In this document: one piece after another, positions 25,897 through 32,688 of the stretch
Position numbering within the stretch: the first letter of the stretch is position 1
How the letters are laid out: each line of letters opens with the position of its first letter
DNA from: Klebsiella pneumoniae
GTDB taxonomy: Bacteria; Verrucomicrobiota; Verrucomicrobiia; Limisphaerales; SXTU01
Reading direction: 5' to 3'
NCBI GenBank assembly: GCA_943330855.2
Contig: CALQJI020000042.1
Coordinates: 1 to 43,474, forward strand
Length of the DNA: 43,474 nt
The notes under the pieces: generated by a model
Seen by the model: only the letters and a program-made list of their open reading frames with translations
Database searches by the model: none
Told to the model about the DNA's origin: nothing
Program-made: the position numbers and the translations under genes

Positions 25897-26118
25897 TCAG
25901 TGCTGACCCTGTTGCGTGTGGCGGTTTTTACGCCACTTGGCACGGTGCTTGACGATCCAGTCGGTGAGAGCGCGTTCGAAGCCGACATCGTGCTGGGCCT
26001 TCTCGGACTCGATCCACTTGTGCTTCATGATCTCCTCACGCTCGGCGATGAATTCGCGGTAGAGTGCCGAATTCTTCACCCACTCGTCGTCGCCCGATTG
26101 GCCAGGGTTGTTTGACAT
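25897..26118 (-). CDS. Conserved 73-residue charged protein of unknown function
   Basis: Small soluble protein, rich in Lys, Glu, Trp and Arg, with no signal or membrane segment. The core ALYREFIAEREEIMKHKWIE and SEKAQHDVGFERALTDWIVK reads as two or three amphipathic helices followed by a basic tail (HRAKWRKNRH). I recall near-identical cores in other PVC genomes, so the gene is probably real, but I know of no function. It is the first gene of the pyrR-pyrB strand and divergent from dnaB, with 185 bases between them that likely hold both promoters; no clear boxes were identified. Confidence 0.78.
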   Translation of the reverse strand: MSNNPGQSGDDEWVKNSALYREFIAEREEIMKHKWIESEKAQHDVGFERALTDWIVKHRAKWRKNRHTQQGQH

Positions 26119-26303
26119 ATCAACTGCGGTTACCGGTCTGCAATGGTGAGGGAATGTAACAGCGCACCGGGGCCTGACAACCGGATTTTGGGCTGGGGAA
26201 TTTCCCAGCAGTCAACTCCCCCGGCTCCCGCTTGTGAACAGGCTGCCGATAAGTTTCCCGGTTCCGATTTGCCTGGGCCGGAAAATTCCCTTCTGCTCTC
26301 CGC

Positions 26304-27857
26304 GTGATTGAATCCTTCGACCTGTCCGCCGAGCCGCCGTCCGCGCCGCCCGATCTGAAGCGCACGCGCCGCCGGAAGGACGCGGCCATTGACCTCTCGA
26401 AGGTGGACCGCCTGCCGCCGCACTCCCTCGAGGCCGAGCAGGGCGTGCTGGGCTGCATGCTGCTCGACCCCAACACCTGCATCGGCACCTGCATCGAGAA
26501 ATTTAAATCACGCCGCGATGCCTCCGACACCGCGAAGAGTAATCGCTTCGACGCCCCCGCTCCCAGCCCGCACGCGGGTGCTGCCGCCGCCTTTTACGAT
26601 CTCCGCCATCAGTCGCTCTACGAGACGCTCGTGACGATGTATGACGCGAAGGAGGCGATTGACATCATTACCCTCCGCCAGCGGCTCAAGGACAAGGGTC
26701 AACTCGACGCCATCGGCGGCGTGGCCTACCTCACCGCGCTCGTGGACGCCACGCCCTCGCCCGCGAACCTCCCATTCTACGCGGACATTGTCGTCGAGAA
26801 ACACCTGCTACGGCGGATGATCGCGACTTGCTCCAACGTCATCGGGCGCATCTACGACGAGGAGCAGCAGGGCGATGTAGAATCCCTGCTCGACGAGGTG
26901 GAGAAGGAAGTCCTCCACATCAGCGAGGAGCGCGAGGAGACCGTCAGCCTCGTGATGAAGGACCTCGTTCACAAAGCCATCCAGCAAATCGAGGAGTTCC
27001 ACTCGCGGCAGGGCCAGACCACCGGCATCTCCACCGGCTTCACGGACCTCGATAAGATGACCACCGGCTTCCATCCCGGTGAAATGATCGTCATCGCCGC
27101 GCGCCCCTCGATGGGTAAGACCTCCGTCGCCATGAACATCGCCGAGCACGTGGCGATGGACCTGAAACTGCCCGTGGGCGTGTTTAGCCTAGAAATGTCC
27201 GCCGACTCTCTCGTGCTGCGCATGCTCTGCTCACGCGCCCGCGTGAACCTCCGCGACATCCGCGAGGGCTTCCTCGCCGAGCGCGATTTCCCCAAGCTCA
27301 CCGCCGTCGCCGGCCGGATGGCCGGCTCCCCGCTCTTCATCGATGACACCGCCAGCTTGAGCATCCTGCAACTCCGCGCGAAGGCCCGCCGGATGCACCA
27401 GCAGCACGGCATCAAGCTCTTCGTCATCGACTACCTCCAGCTCCTGCGCAGCACCGCCAAGCGCGCGGAAAATCGCCAGCAGGAAATCGCCGACATTTCT
27501 CAAGGCATCAAGGCCCTCGCCAAGGAACTCAAAATTCCCATCATCGTCTTGGCCCAGCTCAACCGCGAACTCGAGAAACGCGGCCCCGGTGAAAAACCTA
27601 AGCTCTCCGACCTTCGCGAATCCGGCTCCATCGAGCAGGACGCCGACCTCGTGGCCCTGCTCTACAAGCCCAAACTCGGCAAGGACGAGGAGGAGGAACC
27701 CCCGGACCAGTCCAGCTACGACTCCGTGCCCGTGAACCTCCTCATCGCCAAGCAGCGTAATGGCCCGACCGGCGACGTGCATCTCACCTTCCTCAAGGGC
27801 TTCACCCGTTTCGAGAACGCCGCCAAGGTCGCCAACGAAGACGCGCCGGGCGAGTGA
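26304..27857 (+). CDS. dnaB: Replicative DNA helicase DnaB
   Basis: Hexameric replication-fork helicase of 517 residues. The N-terminal collar domain starts near PPHSLEAEQGVLGCMLLDPN; the RecA-like domain contains Walker A ARPSMGKTS, VGVFSLEMSADSL, Walker B-type LFVIDYLQLL, and DLRESGSIEQDADLVALLYK (H4). GTG 26304 gives an unconserved basic leader of about 30 residues before the family start, so a slightly later start cannot be excluded. The N-terminal domain carries an extra segment of about 27 residues (about 69-95), Ala/Pro/Ser-rich, between IEKF and FYDLRHQ where most DnaB proteins have only a few residues. Not part of an obvious replication operon. Confidence 0.95.
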   Translation: MIESFDLSAEPPSAPPDLKRTRRRKDAAIDLSKVDRLPPHSLEAEQGVLGCMLLDPNTCIGTCIEKFKSRRDASDTAKSNRFDAPAPSPHAGAAAAFYDLRHQSLYETLVTMYDAKEAIDIITLRQRLKDKGQLDAIGGVAYLTALVDATPSPANLPFYADIVVEKHLLRRMIATCSNVIGRIYDEEQQGDVESLLDEVEKEVLHISEEREETVSLVMKDLVHKAIQQIEEFHSRQGQTTGISTGFTDLDKMTTGFHPGEMIVIAARPSMGKTSVAMNIAEHVAMDLKLPVGVFSLEMSADSLVLRMLCSRARVNLRDIREGFLAERDFPKLTAVAGRMAGSPLFIDDTASLSILQLRAKARRMHQQHGIKLFVIDYLQLLRSTAKRAENRQQEIADISQGIKALAKELKIPIIVLAQLNRELEKRGPGEKPKLSDLRESGSIEQDADLVALLYKPKLGKDEEEEPPDQSSYDSVPVNLLIAKQRNGPTGDVHLTFLKGFTRFENAAKVANEDAPGE

Positions 27858-27875
27858 GAGGCGGGCGCGTGTCCC

Positions 27876-27975
27876 GGAGCGCGGCCTTCCAGGCCGCCGC
27901 GGGTGATTCGCGCAAGGGTGTGAAGTTCACCGCCATCCGACTTCGCGCGTGCTGCGGGGGGGACGCCCGCGCTCC
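27876..27975. repeat. GC-rich palindromic element between dnaB and acs
   Basis: Left GGAGCGCGGCCTTCCAGGCC and right end CCCGCGCTCC share the GGAGCGCGG/CCGCGCTCC ends of the element at 16768-16847, with a different interior. It takes up about half of the 189-base gap; the rest shows nothing recognised. Confidence 0.6.
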
Positions 27976-28046
27976 TGCCCGCCGCCGCTTTCGCGGGTTG
28001 ACGCTTCACCGCTCGTTCCTAAAGATGCCCGCACGTTCACACGCAC

Positions 28047-30002
28047 ATGAGCCAAAAACTTGTTTCCACCGCCGTCTTCCCACCGCCCGCCGCTGCTGCC
28101 GAAGGGGCCCACGTCCCGTCGCTCGACGCCTATCGCTCGCTGGCCGCCGCCGCGCAGGGTGACCCGGATAAGTTTTGGACCGAACAGGCGAACCGCCTCG
28201 CATGGTTCCAAAAGTGGAGCCAAGTTTCCGCCGTCAACTACCACGAACCCGTCAGCATCCAATGGTATCTCGGCGGCAAACTTAACGCCTCCTACAACTG
28301 CGTGGATCGCCACGTCGAGGCCGGCCACGGCGACGTGACCGCCTTCATCTGGGAAGGCAACGACCCCAGCGAGACGCGCCGCATCAGCTACTGCGAGCTT
28401 TACGACCAAGTCCAGCGCGCTGCCAACGCCCTCAAAAACCTCGGCGTCCGCAAAGGTGACCGCGTGTGCATCTACATGCAGATGATTCCCGAGCTGGCCG
28501 TCGCGGTGCTCGCGTGCGCGCGCATCGGCGCGGTCCACTCGGTTGTCTTCGGCGCGTTCTCGGCGGACTCACTCATCACCCGCATCAACGACTCCATCTG
28601 CAAGGTCATCATCACGCAGGACACCGGCGTGCGCGGGACGAAGCACGATATCGCGATGAAGGCCAACGCCGACAAGGCCGCGCCCAAGACGCCGTCAGTT
28701 GAGAAGATGCTCGTCGTCCGCCGCACCGGCACCCCCGTCGAGATGCAGCCCGGTCGCGATATTTGGTGGCACGACGCCTTGGCCGCCGCTGCACCAAGCT
28801 GCGCGCCCGAGGTCATGGACGCGGAAGACCCGCTCTTCATCCTCTACACCAGCGGTTCTACCGGCAAACCCAAGGGCGTCCTCCACACCACCGGCGGCTA
28901 CCTGACTTACGCGGCCTACACGCACCACTACGTCTTCGATTACAAGCCCGGCGACGTCTTTTGGTGCACGGCGGACGTAGGTTGGATCACTGGCCACACG
29001 TATCTCGTCTATGGCCCGCTCGCGAACCGCGCGACCATCGTGATGTTCGAGGGCGTGCCCAACTACCCCGACTACGGGCGCTTCTGGCAAGTCATCGCCA
29101 AGCACAAGGTCAACCTCTTCTACACCGCGCCCACGGCCTTGCGCGCGCTGATGAAGGAGGGCGACGCCTGGCCCAATGCGCACGACCTCAGCTCCCTTCG
29201 CCTGCTCGGCACCGTGGGCGAACCCATCAAGGAGCCGGAGTGGAACTGGTATTTCAAAACCGTCGGCAAGCAACGCTCACCCGTCATTGACACTTGGTGG
29301 CAGACCGAGACCGGCGGCATCCTCATTTCCCCGCTGCCCGGCGCGACACCCACCAAACCCGGCTCCGCCACGCTCCCGCTCCCCGGCGTGCAACCCGCCA
29401 TCGTGGACGACCAAGGTAACGAACTTCTCGGCAACGACGTGCGCGGCAACCTCTGCCTCAAGCCCGGCTGGCCCGGCCAGATGCGCACCGTCTTCGGCGA
29501 CCACCAACGCTTCGTGGACACTTACTTTAAGCGTTTTCCCGGCATGTATTTCACCGGCGACGGCGCGTGGCGCGACAAGGACGGTTACTATTGGATCACC
29601 GGCCGCGTGGACGACATCCTCATCGTGTCCGGCCACAACATCGGCACAGCGGAAGTCGAGGGCGCGATCGGCGCGCACCCGTCCGTGGCTGAGGCGGCCG
29701 TGGTCGGCTTCCCGCACGACATCAAGGGCCAGGCCATCTACGCCTTCGTCACGCTGCGCACCGGCCAAACCGCCAGCGACGCGGTGAAGAAGGAAATCAA
29801 CCTCAAGGTCCGCGACATCCTCGGCCCGCACGCAAGCCCCGAGAAAATCCAGTTCACCGAAGGCCTCCCCAAGACGCGCTCCGGCAAAATCATGCGCCGC
29901 ATCCTGCGCAAGATCGCCGAGAACGAGTTGGACAACCTCGGCGACATCTCGACGCTCGCCGACCCGGCGGTCGTGGAATCGCTCGTGCAGGGGCGGGTGT
30001 GA
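28047..30002 (+). CDS. acs: Acetyl-CoA synthetase
   Basis: AMP-forming acetate:CoA ligase of 651 residues, the normal length. The P-loop-like motif [15 protein letters not shown] lies near residue 269-283; [15 protein letters not shown] and [20 protein letters not shown] are core adenylation motifs; [12 protein letters not shown] is the A8-A9 region. K614 in RSGKIMRR is the catalytic lysine known to be controlled by acetylation in this family. ATG 28047 gives the expected N-terminus. No acetyltransferase or deacetylase gene is next to it. It assimilates acetate or recycles it in the cytoplasm. Confidence 0.96.
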   Translation: MSQKLVSTAVFPPPAAAAEGAHVPSLDAYRSLAAAAQGDPDKFWTEQANRLAWFQKWSQVSAVNYHEPVSIQWYLGGKLNASYNCVDRHVEAGHGDVTAFIWEGNDPSETRRISYCELYDQVQRAANALKNLGVRKGDRVCIYMQMIPELAVAVLACARIGAVHSVVFGAFSADSLITRINDSICKVIITQDTGVRGTKHDIAMKANADKAAPKTPSVEKMLVVRRTGTPVEMQPGRDIWWHDALAAAAPSCAPEVMDAEDPLFILYTSGSTGKPKGVLHTTGGYLTYAAYTHHYVFDYKPGDVFWCTADVGWITGHTYLVYGPLANRATIVMFEGVPNYPDYGRFWQVIAKHKVNLFYTAPTALRALMKEGDAWPNAHDLSSLRLLGTVGEPIKEPEWNWYFKTVGKQRSPVIDTWWQTETGGILISPLPGATPTKPGSATLPLPGVQPAIVDDQGNELLGNDVRGNLCLKPGWPGQMRTVFGDHQRFVDTYFKRFPGMYFTGDGAWRDKDGYYWITGRVDDILIVSGHNIGTAEVEGAIGAHPSVAEAAVVGFPHDIKGQAIYAFVTLRTGQTASDAVKKEINLKVRDILGPHASPEKIQFTEGLPKTRSGKIMRRILRKIAENELDNLGDISTLADPAVVESLVQGRV

Positions 30003-30006
30003 GCGG

Positions 30007-30076
30007 GTAGCCGCCGAGGCAAGGAGGCGGACTTGGGCCAACGCAATCGAATCCGCCTCCTCACCTCGGCGGCTAC
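30007..30076. repeat. Palindrome kind B, intergenic copy after acs
   Basis: GTAGCCGCCGAGGCAAGGAG at the left and ATCCGCCTCCTCACCTCGGC then GGCTAC at the right, with inverted arms of about 25 bases. It starts five bases after the acs stop and could end that transcript. Confidence 0.9.
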
Positions 30077-30210
30077 GAGCAGCGGCCACGCGCTGACCGC
30101 ACTTCCATCCAACCTGCCGAGCTGAGTCAGCGTACCTGTGATCCTTCGCGACAACTGCGGGGCTGCGGCGATTCCCTGGAACAACCCGCCGGTTTTGCTT
30201 ATTGCTCCCA

Positions 30211-30600
30211 GTGAACTTGCCGGACACCCATCACACCGCCGCCGTCCCGCCGTCGCTCTTCGTGACCACGCGCTGGTCCGTCGTGCTCGCGGCGCAGGAG
30301 AAGTCGTCGCCCGATTCCGCCGCTGCATTGGAGACCCTCTGCCGCGCCTACTGGTATCCGCTCTGCGCCTATGTGCGCAGCTCCGGCCACGCGCCGCACG
30401 ACGCGCACGACCTCACGCAGGAGTTCTTCGCGCGCTTGCTGGCGAAGGATTACCTGCAAGCCGCCGATCGCGAGAAAGGCCGTTGCCGCACCTTCCTGCG
30501 CGTCCGTCTGAAGCGCTTCCTCGCCAACGAGTGGGACCGCCAGCGCGCCGCAAAACGCGGCGGTGGCGCCCGACCGCCCTCGACGTCGCCCCCGCCGCGC
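30211..30600 (+). pseudogene. Truncated ECF RNA polymerase sigma factor
   Basis: From GTG 30211 the frame encodes the start of a PVC-type ECF sigma factor: FVTTRWSVVLAAQEKSSPDS, LETLCRAYWYPLCAYVR, HDLTQEFFARLLAKDYL and RFLANEWDRQRAAKRGGG (region 2). Similarity stops about residue 125. A shift by one frame gives PTALDVAPAAQPVAH, which may be the next few residues, and nothing resembling region 4 (the -35-binding domain) follows. Complete members are about twice as long. I read this as a decayed gene that has lost its second half. The reading frame stays open beyond, but in Arg/Pro/Ser-rich sequence typical of an off-frame translation. Confidence 0.75.
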
Positions 30601-30601
30601 A

Positions 30602-31115
30602 GCCCGTGGCGCATCGCACTCGGCCTTCTCCGCGCTGGTCGCAGCGCTCCCCATCGCGGCGCTCGCGAAGGAAGCCTTCGAGAATCTTCACCCCCCCCGT
30701 CGGGCCGCTGCCCGCCAAAGCGCATCGCTCATGGGTCGGCACGCTCTTCGAATTCCACCAGCCCGGCGGCGCGGAATATCGAGCCTCGCTGAACGTCACG
30801 CCGCCCGTCACGTCTGCGGACCCGAACTGGGCGGCCGCCTCCTCGGCCATGCCCTACTACAACGAATCCGGCGTGAACATGAATTGGCTGGTGGAGGCAT
30901 CGCAGCCCGGCACCGTGCGGTTCAGCCGCGGCAGCAGCCGCTCCAGCACACTGCTGCAACTCGACGCGAAGACGAAGCTACACCAAGCCGCCGTCCGGCT
31001 CTAACTCACCAAGGTCGGCACCAACCGCGGCCTGCTGGTCCCTGAAATAGGCGGCATCAAGGCGCGCGAGGAATTCCCCGGCAACTGCCGTGAAATCGCC
31101 ATTGAAGTGTCAACT
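30602..31115 (+). pseudogene. Decayed coding remnant fused to the sigma fragment
   Basis: In one frame 30602-30690 encodes a hydrophobic stretch SAFSALVAALPIAALAKEAF. At a run of eight C (30691-30698) coding character moves to another frame: SWVGTLFEFHQPGGAEYRAS, then NWAAASSAMPYYNESGVNMN and onward. That frame meets TAA at 31002-31004, yet protein-like sequence (TNRGLLVPEIGGIKAREEFP) goes on to about 31115. A frameshift plus an internal stop indicate a broken gene for an exported protein of unknown family. The sigma gene and this one have probably been joined by deletion. Confidence 0.5.
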
Positions 31116-31172
31116 GCTCGGCGCCTAGCCTCACCTGCTTCAAGTCAACCTCCACCCCCAAACCAAAATACC

Positions 31173-31394
31173 ATGACCACATCCGAGAGGAGCAAGCTCC
31201 TGAAACAAAACGCGATTTGCTGGCTCAGTGCCCTCATCTTGCCTGTGATTCTCCATGTCGGCCTCGGCCACACCAAGTTCCCATGGCCGCTGATTCTGCC
31301 CTTCCTGCTCATTGGCCCCATGCTTGCCTCCAACAGTTTGCTTTCGAAGGCGAGCGGCGAGCCCACGGACGATTCGAACCGCCCAAAGCCGTGA
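31173..31394 (+). CDS. Small two-helix membrane protein
   Basis: Protein of 73 residues from ATG 31173 (an in-frame start at 31107 would translate the preceding gene remnant). Two hydrophobic segments, about 12-30 (ICWLSALILPVILHVGLGH) and 35-55 (PLILPFLLIGPMLASNSLL), form a membrane hairpin with a polar tail SGEPTDDSNRPKP. No family recognised. It ends 44 bases before the next gene on the same strand and may be transcribed with it. Confidence 0.55.
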   Translation: MTTSERSKLLKQNAICWLSALILPVILHVGLGHTKFPWPLILPFLLIGPMLASNSLLSKASGEPTDDSNRPKP

Positions 31395-31438
31395 GAGCGC
31401 GGGAGCGTTGGCCGCCCACTCCCGTCCAACCCCCACGC

Positions 31439-32233
31439 ATGAAATTTCTGGTCGCCCGCTGGTTCTTCGCCGTCCTAGTCACCACCGCTGCCAACGCCTT
31501 CGCCCTAGCGGGTAATTTGACGGAAGCCGGCGTCGCGCTCCCGGCGGGTTATCCCAAGGCCGCGCAGGAGCAGGTCATGGCCGCGCTGAAGCGGGCCGAC
31601 TGCAAGTTCCTCAAAGGCCACTTCATCAACTGGCACACCAGCCTGCTCTACGCCGGCGAGACGAAGGCGCTGAACCAGTTCCTCGAAGCGCTCGCGAAAT
31701 GCCCCGGTGTTACGCTCCACGTCAGCTTCACGACCGACCCGCTGCCCCGCGACGACGGGCAATGCGACTGGTTCGTCTCGCATGACGCGCACGCGAACAG
31801 CTTCCACGTCCGCGTGAACCTCAAGTCCGAGCGCCTCAAGTTGCCGGACCTGCGACTGCCGGTGGTCAAAGGCCCAGCGCTCAAGGCGGTCGCCGCGCTG
31901 ACCACGAACGAACTTGTTGGCGAGTGGAGCGGCCCCTGCATCGGGTTCAAACTTGCGGCGGACGGCACCGGCGCGTGGCTGGTGAAGGACCCTTCCGGGC
32001 CGCTGCAAAAACCGGAAGCGTTTCGGTGGGACTTCGCCGGCTCGACCTTGCGACTGCGCGAGGCGACCGGCGAACAGCAGTTGGAGGTGAACCGAGCGGA
32101 GGAGGATTCGCTCGCACTCAAATGTGCCAACGGCCGTTCGGTGGGAGTCTGGAAGCAGGCCGCGAAGAAAACCTCCGCCATCCCGCAGCCCGACCAGACC
32201 CCCCGGCAAGTAGGCCGCCGCTTCCCACCATGA
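31439..32233 (+). CDS. Secreted protein of unknown function
   Basis: Protein of 264 residues from ATG 31439, which begins with a signal peptide (FLVARWFFAVLVTTAANAFA). The mature part begins NLTEAGVALPAGYPKAAQEQ and has a Cys/Trp-containing mixed region up to about residue 145 (CKFLKGHFINWHTSLLYAGE), then a C-terminal part of about 100 residues (LVGEWSGPCIGFKLAADGTG, AFRWDFAGSTLRL) that reads like a lipocalin-type or small beta-barrel domain. No family assigned. Its stop overlaps the start of a short downstream frame as ATGA. Confidence 0.72.
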   Translation: MKFLVARWFFAVLVTTAANAFALAGNLTEAGVALPAGYPKAAQEQVMAALKRADCKFLKGHFINWHTSLLYAGETKALNQFLEALAKCPGVTLHVSFTTDPLPRDDGQCDWFVSHDAHANSFHVRVNLKSERLKLPDLRLPVVKGPALKAVAALTTNELVGEWSGPCIGFKLAADGTGAWLVKDPSGPLQKPEAFRWDFAGSTLRLREATGEQQLEVNRAEEDSLALKCANGRSVGVWKQAAKKTSAIPQPDQTPRQVGRRFPP

Positions 32234-32688
32234 AACAGCTTCGGCTCCTCGCCGGCTGCCGCACGCCGGACTACACCCGCGACCAACCGGACCTCTGCGC
32301 CGTGCATCGCGTGGCGATGACCAAGCGGGTCGTGCCCATCGCCTACGGGATGATTCCCATGAGCAAAACTGCGGCGGAGCAGGGCGAATGGCGTCGGCAC
32401 GCGCGAGGAACTGACGGCGGAAAAACTCAGAAGCCGCGTCCTAACCCGCGCGTCGAAAGATCCCAGGCGAGGGGGAACCGGCTCGGCCGACAGTCACGTT
32501 TGCGGGTGGCTGAAGCCCGCCCTTTCCCAGCGCGTCAGGATTCCACGTGCTCCGCCCCAGCCAAAAGCTCACCGTCTGTCTTGCCCTGGCCGCATTCCTC
32601 GTCGGCTGCGAGCGGAACGCGCAGGCCGCAGCGCGCGAGTTTGCCATCACCGCCGCTGACCGCGCGCATTGGGCCTTCCAGCCGGTGA
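32230..32688 (+). CDS. Possible short protein, C-terminus disrupted
   Basis: The ATG overlaps the stop of the secreted-protein gene (ATGA), a coupling arrangement. The first 55 residues look coding: CRTPDYTRDQPDLCAVHRVA then MTKRVVPIAYGMIPMSKTAA, with a C-x2-H and an upstream Cys that could bind metal. From about residue 60 composition turns Arg/Pro-rich and the frame passes through a small hairpin (32503-32521) and into the start of the next gene. The original gene probably ended around 32400 and has lost its stop. It may equally be a chance frame. Confidence 0.35.
   Translation: MKQLRLLAGCRTPDYTRDQPDLCAVHRVAMTKRVVPIAYGMIPMSKTAAEQGEWRRHARGTDGGKTQKPRPNPRVERSQARGNRLGRQSRLRVAEARPFPARQDSTCSAPAKSSPSVLPWPHSSSAASGTRRPQRASLPSPPLTARIGPSSR
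32503..32521. repeat. Small hairpin GCGGGTGGCTGAAGCCCGC
   Basis: Stem GCGGG/CCCGC with a GGCTGAAGCC core like the TTCAGCC loop of the kind A palindromes. It lies 25 bases upstream of the DUF1549/DUF1553 gene. Confidence 0.4.

Noticed and set aside
26120..26530. Minus-strand frames between the 73-aa gene and dnaB
   Set aside because: They run into the dnaB N-terminus in antisense and show no domain; the gap is better explained as a divergent promoter region.
30138..31004. One intact 288-codon gene spanning the sigma fragment and the following remnant
   Set aside because: Only its last third looks like protein; its first part is off-frame to the clear sigma-factor sequence.
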